DNA from: Phycisphaerales bacterium UBA2402
Lineage (GTDB): Bacteria; Planctomycetota; Phycisphaerae; Phycisphaerales; UBA1924
Assembly: GCA_002343715.1 (NCBI GenBank)
Contig: DDSA01000104.1
Coordinates: 1-39,070, forward strand
DNA length: 39,070 bases
Reading direction: 5' to 3'
Under the pieces are notes generated by a model that was not told the DNA's origin, made no database searches, and saw nothing but the letters and a program-made list of their open reading frames with translations. Positions 31,425 through 39,070 of the stretch are shown piece after piece. Position numbers and translations under genes: made by a program. The stretch's first letter is position 1. Each line of letters opens with the position of its first letter.

Positions 31425-32957
31425 TTAGTCAAGATCTACGTACGGCCGTAGGCCGTGAACGCCCCCCTCACGCCCGAACCCGCTCTCCTTGTACCCGCCG
31501 AAGGGGCTGGCCGGGTCAAACTTGTTGTACGTGTTGCACCAGACGACGCCCGCCTTGAGGCGGCGGGCGATGTCGAACACCTTGCTCCCCTTGTCGGTCC
31601 AGACACCCGCCGCGAGGCCGTAGGGTGTGTTATTCGCGCGCGAGACGGCTTCGTCCGGGGTGCGGAAACTCATCACGCTCAGGACCGGCCCGAAAATCTC
31701 CTCCCGGGCGATGGTGTGGCTGGGCTGGACATCGGAGAAGAAGCACGGACGGCAGAAGAACCCCTTGCCGTCCGCGGCGGGGCTGACGCACGGGTCGGTG
31801 TCATCGCTCGCATGAAGCGTGGCCCCCTCTTCCCGACCCAGACGCACATAATGGGCGATGCGTTCGTGCTGGGCCTTGCTGTTGATCGCGCCCACATCGG
31901 TGTTCTTGTCCATCGGGTCGCCGACGCGGAGACTGGCCATGCGGTGGCGGAGTTTCCTGATCACCGCGGGAAGGATGCTCTCTTGCACGAAGAGCCGTGA
32001 CCCGGCGCAGCACACCTCGCCCTGGTTGAAGAAGATCCCGTTGACGACGCCCTCGATGGCCTCGTCGAGCGGCGCGTCGTCGAACACGATGTTCGCCGCC
32101 TTGCCGCCGAGTTCCATGGTCATCTTCTTGTCGGTGCCGGCGAGCGAGCGCATGATGATCTTGCCCACCTCGGTCGAGCCGGTGAAGGCGACCTTCACGG
32201 CAGTCGGGTGGTTCATCACGGCGGCGCCGGTGTCGCCGAAGCCGGTGACGATGTTGACCGTGCCGGGCGGCAGGCCGGCGTCTTGGATAATCTCGGCGAA
32301 CTTGAGCGCTGTGACGCTGGTGGTCTCGGCCGGCTTGATGACGATGGTGTTGCCCATAGCCAGCGCGGGCGCGAGTTTCCATGCCATCATCAACAGCGGG
32401 AAATTCCACGGGATAACCTGGCCCACGACGCCGAGCGGCGCAACCTTCCGGCCGGGGGCGACGTAGTCCAGCTTGTCGGCCCAGCCGGCGTGGTAGAAGA
32501 AATGCGCCGCGGCCATCGGCACGTCAAAGTCGCGCGATTCCTTGATGGGCTTGCCGCCGTCCATGGTTTCGGCGACGGCAAATTCGCGGGCGCGGTCCTG
32601 CAGGAGGCGGGCGAGGCGGTAGATGTATTTGGCGCGCTCCTTGCCCGGCAGCTTGCCCCAGGTCGTGGTGAACGCCTTCTGCGCGGCGGCGTAGGCGGCA
32701 TCCACGTCGGCCGCGTTGGCCTGCGCGATTTCGGCGAGCTTCGTCTCGTTGGCCGGGTTGATGGAGTCGAAGTATTTGCCGGAAGCAGGGGCGACGAACT
32801 TGCCGCCGATGAAAAGGTCGTAGCGCGGCTTGAGCTTCGGATCGGCGGTCTCGGTCGCGGGATCGTATTCCCAGAGGTCGCCGAAGATGAGCTCGGGCAG
32901 CGGGCGGCCGGCGGAACGGGCAGCGGGGCGTTTCTTTTCGGGAGTGAGAGCAGGCAT
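31425..32957 (-). CDS. NAD-dependent aldehyde dehydrogenase (gene spans a lineage switch)
   Basis: A 510-residue ALDH with an intact active site: VIPWNFPLLMM, MELGGKAANI with the general base E282, FFNQGEVCCAGSR with catalytic C316 (spacing 34, as in ALDH2), EEIFGPVLSVM and SPFGGYKESGFGREGG. It would oxidise the acetaldehyde made by DeoC. The codon use changes in the middle. By hand count, residues 1 to about 305 use GGC for 25 of 25 glycines and CGC for 10 of 12 arginines, while residues 306 to 510 use GGG 10, GGC 9, GGT 2 and for arginine CGC about 9 of 17 with CGG, CGT and AGG. The two halves resemble the right and left flanks respectively. The reading frame is unbroken. Confidence 0.88.
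   Translation of the reverse strand: MPALTPEKKRPAARSAGRPLPELIFGDLWEYDPATETADPKLKPRYDLFIGGKFVAPASGKYFDSINPANETKLAEIAQANAADVDAAYAAAQKAFTTTWGKLPGKERAKYIYRLARLLQDRAREFAVAETMDGGKPIKESRDFDVPMAAAHFFYHAGWADKLDYVAPGRKVAPLGVVGQVIPWNFPLLMMAWKLAPALAMGNTIVIKPAETTSVTALKFAEIIQDAGLPPGTVNIVTGFGDTGAAVMNHPTAVKVAFTGSTEVGKIIMRSLAGTDKKMTMELGGKAANIVFDDAPLDEAIEGVVNGIFFNQGEVCCAGSRLFVQESILPAVIRKLRHRMASLRVGDPMDKNTDVGAINSKAQHERIAHYVRLGREEGATLHASDDTDPCVSPAADGKGFFCRPCFFSDVQPSHTIAREEIFGPVLSVMSFRTPDEAVSRANNTPYGLAAGVWTDKGSKVFDIARRLKAGVVWCNTYNKFDPASPFGGYKESGFGREGGVHGLRPYVDLD
31985..32110. other. Probable junction between two genomes inside the aldehyde dehydrogenase gene
   Basis: The last exclusively GGC-type codons are at about 32050 and the first GGG codon is at 32037-32039, just before the conserved FFNQGEVCCAG motif (about 32007-32036). 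Left of it, gene content and codon use are Phycisphaerae-like; right of it, they are Opitutaceae-like. It may be an assembly chimera or a natural recombination; the sequence alone cannot distinguish them. Confidence 0.65.
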
Positions 32958-32964
32958 TTTGTGA

Positions 32965-33036
32965 ACCGTTAATTCACGCTAATCTTCGCTGATGAGAGGC
33001 GGGAGAATTAGCGCGGATTAGCGAAGATTAGCGGTT
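32965..33036. repeat. ATTAGCG repeat hairpin between deoC and the ALDH gene
   Basis: A perfect 14-bp inverted repeat: CGCTAATCTTCGCT (32977-32990) and AGCGAAGATTAGCG (33020-33033). The right arm is part of three ATTAGCG units at 33007, 33017 and 33027, spaced exactly 10 bp apart. AACCG (32965-) and CGGTT (33032-) extend the symmetry. It lies directly after the deoC stop. I recall similar intergenic repeats in Verrucomicrobia, which I cannot check here. Confidence 0.7.
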
Positions 33037-33973
33037 AGTAGGATTCGGCGGCTCTACTGAAGTAATACGGGGCCTGGTAGGCGCCGGTCTTTTCCTTTTC
33101 GAGCTGGCGGAGGAGATCGTTGAGCAGCGAGGAGGCGCCGAAGCGGTAACGCGTGTTGTTGAGCCACGCGTCGCCGAGGGTCTCCTTCACGGCGATGAGG
33201 AATTGCAGCGCCTGCTTCGCGGTGCGGATGCCGCCGGCGGGCTTCATCGCGATGGGCGTGCCGGTCTCGAGGTAGAAGTCGCGGATGGCCTCGATCATCA
33301 CCTGGTTGTTGCCGAGCGTGGCGTTGAGCGAGGTCTTGCCGGTGCTGGTCTTGATGAAATCACCGGGGCGGATGACACGCATCGCGAGAAAGGACGCGGC
33401 ACGGATGTTGTCGTAGGTTTCCAGCTCGCTGACCTCGAGAATGACCTTGAGCGTGGCGGCGCCGCAGGCCTGCACGACGGCGGCAATCTCATCCTGCATT
33501 TCCTGAAATTCGCCCGCAAGAAACGCCCCGCGGTTGATGACCATGTCGATCTCATCGGCGCCGTCGGCCACGGCAGCCTTCACCTCGGCGAGCCGGGTGC
33601 GCAGCGGCGCCTGACCGGAGGGAAACGCGGTCGCCACCGACGCGATACGCACCGCCGTGTCCTCGCCCAGCGCGCGCCGGGCATGCTTCACCATCGCGGG
33701 ATAGACGCACACCGCCGCCACCTGCGGGCAGTCGAGTCCGTCGTGCGGTGCGAGCGCCTTCTGGCAGAGCGAGGCGACCTTGCCGGGGGTGTCCTTTCCT
33801 TCGAGCGTGGTGAGGTCCACCATCGAAACCGCCAGCTTGAGGCCCTGCACCTTGGCGGCCTTCTTGATGCTGCGCGTGGTGTATTTCGCCACGCGCTCCT
33901 CGATGCCGACCTGATCGACGGAACCGATTTCATTCAGCAAATGCCGGAAGGCGGCGGTGGACCCTGAGCTCAT
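33035..33973 (-). CDS. deoC: Deoxyribose-phosphate aldolase DeoC
   Basis: DeoC cleaves 2-deoxyribose-5-phosphate to glyceraldehyde-3-phosphate and acetaldehyde in nucleoside catabolism. The 312-residue protein belongs to the long class of DERA. It has CVYPAMV, DEIDMVINRGAFLAGEF, LKVILEVSEL, the Schiff-base lysine in FIKTSTGKTSLNATL and the proton-relay lysine in IAMKPAGGIRTAKQAL. ATG 33973 begins the family N-terminus (AAFRHLLNEIGSVDQVG); the frame extends upstream through the divergent promoter region. The ALDH gene lies 77 bp downstream, which fits a deoC-ALDH operon that removes acetaldehyde. Confidence 0.93.
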   Translation of the reverse strand: MSSGSTAAFRHLLNEIGSVDQVGIEERVAKYTTRSIKKAAKVQGLKLAVSMVDLTTLEGKDTPGKVASLCQKALAPHDGLDCPQVAAVCVYPAMVKHARRALGEDTAVRIASVATAFPSGQAPLRTRLAEVKAAVADGADEIDMVINRGAFLAGEFQEMQDEIAAVVQACGAATLKVILEVSELETYDNIRAASFLAMRVIRPGDFIKTSTGKTSLNATLGNNQVMIEAIRDFYLETGTPIAMKPAGGIRTAKQALQFLIAVKETLGDAWLNNTRYRFGASSLLNDLLRQLEKEKTGAYQAPYYFSRAAESY

Positions 33974-34079
33974 GAGGCTGTCCAGCCTGCTGCAGCCACC
34001 CTCCGAAAACAACGGCAAAACAAGACCCGCCCGCCAATGAGAACTGGCGCCCCTGCCCCGGTTCCGCCATATTCCGCCC

Positions 34080-34472
34080 ATGCCTGATTCCCCTGCCCCC
34101 GCCGCACCGACCGGCGAACTCGTTATCCGCACCATCGCGATGCCCGCCCACGCCAACGGCAACGGCGATATCTTCGGCGGTTGGCTCGTGTCCCAGATGG
34201 ACCTCGGCGGCGCCATTCTCGCCCGCAATACCGCCCGCAGCCGCGTAACGACCGTCGCCGTTGACGGCATGGTTTTTTTGCAACCGGTGGCCGTCGGCGA
34301 CACCGTGAGCTGCTACGCCCGGCTGCTGAAAGTCGGGCGCACCTCGATGAAGATTGATGTCGAAGCCTGGGTGCAGCGCTTTACCGACGGCGCGCAGTTG
34401 CGCGTGACCGAGGGCGTCTTCACCTACGTGGCCATCGACGACGGGGGCCGCCCGCAACCCGTCAACCGCTGA
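34080..34472 (+). CDS. YciA-type acyl-CoA thioesterase
   Basis: A 130-residue hot-dog fold thioesterase that hydrolyses acyl-CoA to free acid and CoA. The pattern matches YciA: RTIAMPAHANGNGDIFGGWLVSQMDLGGAI (cited as NGDIFGGWLVSQMDLGGAI, about 28-46), VDGMVFLQPVAVGDTVSCYA and VEAWVQRF. The aspartate/glycine-rich entry DIFGGW holds the catalytic acid. It is divergent from deoC across 106 bp and precedes the DUF4440-like gene by 4 bp. Confidence 0.9.
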   Translation: MPDSPAPAAPTGELVIRTIAMPAHANGNGDIFGGWLVSQMDLGGAILARNTARSRVTTVAVDGMVFLQPVAVGDTVSCYARLLKVGRTSMKIDVEAWVQRFTDGAQLRVTEGVFTYVAIDDGGRPQPVNR

Positions 34473-34476
34473 AACC

Positions 34477-34902
34477 ATGCGCCTGTTTCTCGCCCTCCTT
34501 TGCTCCGCCATCTTCGCCTTCGCCGGTCCGGCCGAGGAAGTCCGCGCCGCGGACACAGCCCGCGTGATGGCCACCATCGCCGGCGACACGAACCGGCTGG
34601 CCCCGCTGCTTTCCGATGCGCTCTCCTACGGACACTCCAACGGCCGCGCGCAGACCAAGGAGGAATTCCTTGAGTCCGTGCGCAGCAACCGGGTGCGCTA
34701 CGAAGCCTACGATTACGAGGAAAGCCAGATTACGCCCGTGGCCACGGACCTCGCGCTGATGACCGGCACAGCCCGGTTGCGGGCAATCGCTGGCACCGAG
34801 CGCGTGGCCTTCCGGCTGCGGTTCCTCTCGGTCTGGCGACGCGAAGACGGCGCTTGGCGGCTGTTCGCCTACCAATCGGCCCGCGCCCCGGACGAGGGCT
34901 GA
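34477..34902 (+). CDS. Exported NTF2-like (DUF4440) protein
   Basis: A 141-residue protein with a signal peptide (MRLFLALLCSAIFAFAGPAEE). The rest is an NTF2-like fold: VMATIAGDTNRLAPLLSDALSYGHSNG, TKEEFLESVRSN, MTGTARLR and RLRFLSVWRREDGAWRLFAYQS (cited as LRFLSVWRREDGAWRLFAYQ). Such domains usually bind small ligands or serve as unknown enzymes. It starts 4 bp after the thioesterase gene and ends 4 bp from the convergent PhyH gene. Confidence 0.8.
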   Translation: MRLFLALLCSAIFAFAGPAEEVRAADTARVMATIAGDTNRLAPLLSDALSYGHSNGRAQTKEEFLESVRSNRVRYEAYDYEESQITPVATDLALMTGTARLRAIAGTERVAFRLRFLSVWRREDGAWRLFAYQSARAPDEG

Positions 34903-34906
34903 AGAC

Positions 34907-35671
34907 TCAGCCGGTCGCGACCGCCTCGGCAAAGCGGAGGATCGCATCATCGGGCGACATCGTGATCGGCACCGGCCGGCCGTGACCCCCGCCGCCATAC
35001 GGCACGTTCGACAGCGCGTTGTAGCAGCAGATGTAGGCGCGACGCGGCTGGTCCGACAGGTTCGCCTCGGAGCTATGGAACGTGTTGCCGTGGAAAAACA
35101 GCGCGCTGCCGGCCGGGGCCTCGCAATACACCACGCCCAACCGGTCGATCGCCGCTTGCACGCGCTGCTGGTCTGCCCCCGCCTGTCCGCCCACGCGACC
35201 GTGGTCGAAGCGGCCCAGCAAGTGTGAGCCCGGCACGACCTTGAGACAGCCGTTGGCCTTCGTCGCGGGGTCCAGCGCAATCATGCACGAAATCATCCGC
35301 GGGTAGAGACAGCCGTCGCCATACCAATAGCCGTAATCCTGGTGCCATTCCCACGCGCCGCCGACGCGCGGCTCCTTCAGCATCACCTTGCTGTGCCAGT
35401 GGTAGACCTCCTCGCGCAGCAACAGGCGCACGCCGTTGACCACCCGCGGACTCGTCGTCACCGCGCCGAAGACATCGTCGCTCACGTCGGACCACAGCGC
35501 GAGCTTGCTGGCGAGGCCGGACGCATCCTTGAGGTCAAACTGGTGTTTCGTGGCCTTGCCCTCCTTGGTCACGTTCGCGAGCATGATTTCGATCTCCTGC
35601 GGGGTGAAGACATCCGGCACGAGCACGTAGCCGTCGCGGTCATAGGCCTGGATCTGTTCGAGGGTCAGCAT
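34907..35671 (-). CDS. Phytanoyl-CoA dioxygenase (PhyH) family protein
   Basis: A 254-residue Fe(II)/2-oxoglutarate-dependent hydroxylase. The start MLTLEQIQAYDRDGYVLVPDVF is the family opening. The iron triad fits WEWHQDYGYW (HxD) and the distal histidine in FFHGNTFHSSEANLS, with PRRAYICCYNA as the 2-oxoglutarate-binding arginine region. Substrate is unknown. The frame runs 88 codons further upstream but overlaps the divergent C45 gene and lacks PhyH sequence, so ATG 35671 is the start. Confidence 0.88.
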   Translation of the reverse strand: MLTLEQIQAYDRDGYVLVPDVFTPQEIEIMLANVTKEGKATKHQFDLKDASGLASKLALWSDVSDDVFGAVTTSPRVVNGVRLLLREEVYHWHSKVMLKEPRVGGAWEWHQDYGYWYGDGCLYPRMISCMIALDPATKANGCLKVVPGSHLLGRFDHGRVGGQAGADQQRVQAAIDRLGVVYCEAPAGSALFFHGNTFHSSEANLSDQPRRAYICCYNALSNVPYGGGGHGRPVPITMSPDDAILRFAEAVATG

Positions 35672-35798
35672 GGGGTTGAGGGGGTTGAAGCCCGGACAGC
35701 CGACAGCTATCGCCGCGCCCGGGCCGCGCCAGACATATTTTGCCGTCCTGCGGGGACCGGGTTGACCCCGCCGGGGCAGCCCCGCACGTTTCCCCGCC

Positions 35799-36866
35799 GT
35801 GACCACCCCGCCCGTCTCCGTTCTCCCGCTTTCCGGCACCGCGGCCGACCTCGGCCGCCAGCAGGGGGTCGCGCTGCGCAACCAGATCCATGCCAACGTC
35901 GCCGTGCTGCTCGGCGACTTTCTCACCGGAGCCAAGGCCGCGCAGCTCGAAAAAATCCGCGCATGGCAGCGGCGCCTGCGCGCCTTCTGCTTCGATCACT
36001 GGCCGTGGCTGCAAGCTGAGATCCAAGGCATCGCCGAAGGCGCGGGCCTCGACCGCGAGCTGGCCGAGCTGCTCAGCTTCCGCGCGTGGCAATACGAGGT
36101 TTATCACGCCGGCGCGTGCTCCAGCTTCGCCCTGCCGGGCGCCGGCGGCAAAATCCTCACCGGCGGCACGCTCGACGACCCGCGCTTTCTCTACGCCTGC
36201 GCCCAGGTCACCCCGGCGGACGGGCTGCGTTTCATCAGCTTTCCCATCGCCGGCACCGTCTGGGCCAACCGCGGCCTGAACGAGGCCGGCCTCGCCCTCG
36301 GCATCTCCTCGCTGATCTGCCCGGGCGTGACCTTCGACCTCGACCAGCTCGTGCCGGTGGACCTCGTCTTCCGCGACATGCTGCAATTCTGCTCGACCGT
36401 CGCGGAGGTCGAGGCCCGTTGCCGGCGCTTCAAGTTTTTCTGCAACCTCGTCGCGGTGGACCGCCAAGGCTGCGTGTTCAGCAGTTCCAACTTCTGCGGG
36501 GACTACACCGCGCATCCGACGGCCGACGGCTCCGCCTGCCTGACCAATCCCCCCGCCGGCTCCGCCGACACCGCCCTGCGCGCCCGCGGCTACACCGGCC
36601 CCGATCCCGCGGGCTTCAGTCCGGAACGGCTGGCGCAGATCACCGGCTGGATGGACGCCCACCGCCACCGCGCCACCGTGGCCGACGCCGTCGCGTTTCT
36701 CGGCGCGATGCCGCAGCCCGGCCGCGTCAACAACCCGCACACCGCCTTCGCCACGATCGCCGTGCCACAGACGCACCCGTCCACGCTCTGGATTGCGCAG
36801 CAACCGGTGACATCCGCCGCCTTCCACGCCTTCGACGTGCGCACCGGTTCGTCCATCCTCAATTGA
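35799..36866 (+). CDS. C45 family peptidase / acyltransferase-like Ntn hydrolase
   Basis: A 355-residue protein of the penicillin acyl-CoA:6-APA acyltransferase (C45) superfamily. The probable nucleophile is the cysteine in HAGACSSFALPG (about residues 104-115), which would become N-terminal after self-cleavage. Downstream motifs ILTGGTLDDPRF, FPIAGTVWANRGLNEAGLALGIS (cited as AGTVWANRGLNEAGLALGIS) and NPHTAFATIAV fit the family. No signal peptide is evident and the start is GTG at 35799. The lyase-like exported protein follows 7 bp later, so they are likely cotranscribed. Confidence 0.82.
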   Translation: MTTPPVSVLPLSGTAADLGRQQGVALRNQIHANVAVLLGDFLTGAKAAQLEKIRAWQRRLRAFCFDHWPWLQAEIQGIAEGAGLDRELAELLSFRAWQYEVYHAGACSSFALPGAGGKILTGGTLDDPRFLYACAQVTPADGLRFISFPIAGTVWANRGLNEAGLALGISSLICPGVTFDLDQLVPVDLVFRDMLQFCSTVAEVEARCRRFKFFCNLVAVDRQGCVFSSSNFCGDYTAHPTADGSACLTNPPAGSADTALRARGYTGPDPAGFSPERLAQITGWMDAHRHRATVADAVAFLGAMPQPGRVNNPHTAFATIAVPQTHPSTLWIAQQPVTSAAFHAFDVRTGSSILN

Positions 36867-36873
36867 TTCCATC

Positions 36874-38682
36874 ATGCTCCTGCTCCGCCGCCTGATCCTG
36901 ATCGCCGCCGCCGTGCTCGCACCGGCACCGACAATCCTCGCCCAAGGTCTCTACCCTGACGACGCCTCCTACCGTGCCGCCTTTGCCGCGCGCTGCGATG
37001 AGATCAGCGAGGGCATGGCCCGCCGCACCTGGTCGCCGGGCGAGGATACGCGCATGCGCCTCTATCTCGGTGTGGCCAAGCTGGCCACGGGCATCGATGC
37101 CGCCGAGGGGCTGCGCTATCTGGAGGACGCCGTCGCCGACACCAACCTCCACTGGCACAGTTTCGAACCCTACGTGCTGATGGACGCGGTCCTGCGGCTC
37201 GGCGACAAGCTCCCCGCCCCACTCGTCGCCAACATCCGCACCCGGCTGGCCGAATGTTTCGCGCACGACTTCGGTTTCACCGACAACCACATGCTGCAGA
37301 TTCACACCGCGCGGCATCTGTTTGGCCAGACCTGGCCCGACGGTCCCGCCTTCGCTGACGGCTCCACCCCCACCGCCGCGCAGCGCGATTCCGCCGGCTG
37401 GATCGACCGCTGGATCGAGGCCACCGTGACCCGCGGGATGTATGAATACGACTCCCCCAACTACCACCACCTCTACCTGCTCTGCTTCGCCACGCTGCAC
37501 GAATACGCCAGGGACTCCATCCTGAAGAAAAAATCGTGGATGATCATGCAGGTGCTCCTCGCCGACTGGGCCACGGAATACCTGCACGGCGCCTGGGTGG
37601 GCTCGCACAGCCGCGAGAAATACGACCAGGTGCTGCACACCCACGAAAACACCGGCGCGGCCACGCAGTTCGGCCGGCTGTATTTCGGCGGGGCGCCGAT
37701 CCGGCTCGATCTCGCGGAAAACTTTTTCCTGCCGCTGGCCGCGCTCCAACGTTTCGAAGCCCTCCCGATGATCGGCCGCATGGCCACCGACCGCACCACG
37801 CCCTACGTTCTCCGCGAACTCAAGTCGCCGCGCCGCGGCCCGCTCATCGTTTACGGCGAGCCGACCTGGAAATACACCCATGTCGCGCCGGAGTTTGCCG
37901 TCGGCTCCTCGTGGGGCGACCTGACCGACGTCGAGCACCACCGCTGGGACCTCACCTGGGTGTCGCCCCACGACGGCGCCACCTGCTTCTTCATCAACCC
38001 GTCCTACTCGGCCCGCCAGTTGCACCGCTATTTCGTGGAGCCGCTGGACCAGATCCTCGGCGCCATCGTGCGCTACCGGCCCTACTACGCCGACCCCAAC
38101 AAGTGGATCGAAGGCTCGCCCTACGAGGACGTGTTCCAGCACGACCGCGCCGTCATCGACCTCTACGACATCCCCCCGCATTCTGAGCGCCAACACATCA
38201 ACGGCCACTTCCCGCACCACATCGCGGAACGTCGCGAGACCGGCGGCTGGATCTTCTGCCGTGCGGACGACATCTACTTCGGCGTCTGGACCAGCACGCC
38301 CGGCGAATGGCATCGGGAGGAGACGCACGACCGCCTGACCATCACCCACCCCAGAACCGCCATCGTGCTCGAAGCCGTCGCCGCCAAGGACGCCGGGAGC
38401 TTCGACGCCTTTTGCGCCGACCGCCTCGCGCATCCGCCCACCTTCGACGAGACCACATTGACCGCCGCCTACACCACCACCCGCGGCGACCGGTTGCAGT
38501 TCACCCACCGGGGCGAGCGCAGCGTCAACGGCAAGCCGGTGGACCTGCGCAACTGGCCGCTCTTTGAGGGCCCGTGGCTCAACGCCACCCGCAACTCCGG
38601 CATCATCACCTTGGAATACGGTGCCGAACGCGTGGTGCTCAATTTCAACACTGTCACCGTCCGCCGCGAAGCCGTGCCCTGA
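36874..38682 (+). CDS. Exported alpha/alpha-toroid lyase-like protein of unknown substrate
   Basis: A 602-residue exported protein with a signal peptide (LILIAAAVLAPAPTILAQ). The first 300 residues are helical with paired His and Tyr/Asn-rich stretches (LHWHSFEPYVLMDAVLRLGD, YEYDSPNYHHLYLLCFATLHEYA, HGAWVGSHSREKYDQ), as in alginate and heparin lyases. The second half is beta-rich (GSSWGDLTDVEHHRWDLTWV, WIFCRADDIYFGVWTS). It resembles heparinase II/III-like and alginate lyase folds, but I could not place it in a named family. It may act on acidic polysaccharide. Same transcript as the C45 gene. Confidence 0.65.
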   Translation: MLLLRRLILIAAAVLAPAPTILAQGLYPDDASYRAAFAARCDEISEGMARRTWSPGEDTRMRLYLGVAKLATGIDAAEGLRYLEDAVADTNLHWHSFEPYVLMDAVLRLGDKLPAPLVANIRTRLAECFAHDFGFTDNHMLQIHTARHLFGQTWPDGPAFADGSTPTAAQRDSAGWIDRWIEATVTRGMYEYDSPNYHHLYLLCFATLHEYARDSILKKKSWMIMQVLLADWATEYLHGAWVGSHSREKYDQVLHTHENTGAATQFGRLYFGGAPIRLDLAENFFLPLAALQRFEALPMIGRMATDRTTPYVLRELKSPRRGPLIVYGEPTWKYTHVAPEFAVGSSWGDLTDVEHHRWDLTWVSPHDGATCFFINPSYSARQLHRYFVEPLDQILGAIVRYRPYYADPNKWIEGSPYEDVFQHDRAVIDLYDIPPHSERQHINGHFPHHIAERRETGGWIFCRADDIYFGVWTSTPGEWHREETHDRLTITHPRTAIVLEAVAAKDAGSFDAFCADRLAHPPTFDETTLTAAYTTTRGDRLQFTHRGERSVNGKPVDLRNWPLFEGPWLNATRNSGIITLEYGAERVVLNFNTVTVRREAVP

Positions 38683-38706
38683 GCGGACGCGCGCGAGTCG
38701 GCGAAA

Positions 38707-39070
38707 TCACAATTCGTCCGGCCGCACCGTGAGCAGGCGCGACTGCTGCGCGCGCTTGCGGGATTTTTCGACGCCGATCGCATCGAGCCCCAGCGCATTG
38801 GCCACGGCCAACACGGTGCCGACGCCACAGAAGGGATCGATGATGACCTTCGCCCCGGCCTGGTCGCGCGCGAAGCGCACCGCGTGGGCCGCGGCGCGGA
38901 TACCCATCGCCCGCACCCACGGCTGACGGCCCGCATCCGTGATGATATCGGGCAGCGGCAGCACATCGGGGCACTTCATTGCCCGCGAAACCGCGATCAG
39001 GTGGGTGAAGCCCGGCCGGCCGTAGGTCAGCAGACCCGGCGGCCGGCGGCAGACAATCTTGTGAAAAAGC
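38707..39070 (-). CDS. SAM-dependent (DNA/RNA) methyltransferase, 5' end cut
   Basis: The frame is open to the window end, so the start lies beyond 39070. The visible C-terminal 120 residues have KIVCRRPPGLLTYGRPGFTHLIAVSRA (cited as YGRPGFTHLIAVSRA), then the SAM-binding motif VIIDPFCGVGTVLAVANALGLDAIGVEKS (cited as IIDPFCGVGTVLAVANALG), as in DNA methylases and TRM11-type RNA methyltransferases. The target is not evident. It ends 24 bp from the convergent lyase-like gene. Confidence 0.75.
   Translation of the reverse strand, partial: LFHKIVCRRPPGLLTYGRPGFTHLIAVSRAMKCPDVLPLPDIITDAGRQPWVRAMGIRAAAHAVRFARDQAGAKVIIDPFCGVGTVLAVANALGLDAIGVEKSRKRAQQSRLLTVRPDEL

Noticed and set aside
36859..38508. 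549-codon open frame opposite the lyase-like gene
   Set aside because: Val/Gly/Glu-rich shadow frame with no recognisable sequence; the plus-strand frame has a signal peptide and normal composition.

Overview
The window (about 39 kb, GC-rich, dense with genes on both strands) looks like two bacterial genomes joined inside one gene. From position 1 to about 32,000 it reads as a flagellated planctomycete of the Phycisphaerae type. The evidence is a secreted protease ending in the paired DxNxDGxxD calcium-loop module (DFNRDGGVDGADVE...) common in that class, PA14-bearing and beta-helix exoproteins, a PEP-CTERM-like protein tail, a bimodular ThiE, and scattered flagellar genes. From about 32,050 to 39,070 the codon use changes to strong GGC/CGC preference. 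The gene set there (deoC, YciA-type thioesterase, PhyH dioxygenase, C45 peptidase, lyase-like exoprotein, ATTAGCG intergenic repeats) suggests a verrucomicrobial, Opitutaceae-like genome. The switch falls within the catalytic core of an aldehyde dehydrogenase gene.

Left part, in order: flgA (5' end cut by the window) and flgH; a sugar-type ABC ATPase with no permease beside it; a 1107-residue secreted metalloprotease; on the minus strand a short asparaginase-domain protein, a 982-residue glycoside-hydrolase-like protein with a permuted LamG insert, and YggS; on the plus strand a peroxiredoxin and recO; on the minus strand an M16 peptidase and thiE; then tatA, a beta-helix exoprotein, a tandem GNAT (minus), a cobalamin-binding sensor-like protein, two RRM RNA-binding proteins with related leaders, and a vanadium-haloperoxidase-like exported protein. 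These are followed by fliD-fliS (minus), a small membrane protein, a catalytic-site-less aldehyde dehydrogenase homologue, a peroxiredoxin-GNAT fusion and a two-RCK potassium channel.

Right part: the N-terminal two-thirds of the aldehyde dehydrogenase and deoC (minus), which together would take deoxyribose-5-phosphate to glyceraldehyde-3-phosphate plus acetaldehyde and then acetate. Next come a thioesterase and an NTF2-like exported protein (plus), a PhyH dioxygenase (minus), a C45-type acyltransferase/peptidase with an exported alpha/alpha-toroid lyase-like protein 7 bp downstream (plus), and a SAM-dependent methyltransferase cut by the window end (minus).

I saw no rRNA, tRNA, CRISPR array, insertion sequence or phage gene. 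The strongest signals for a second look are the junction inside the aldehyde dehydrogenase gene, the shared 12-nt motif and hairpin-forming leaders of the two RRM genes, the cobalamin sensor without an output domain, and several unusual domain fusions.
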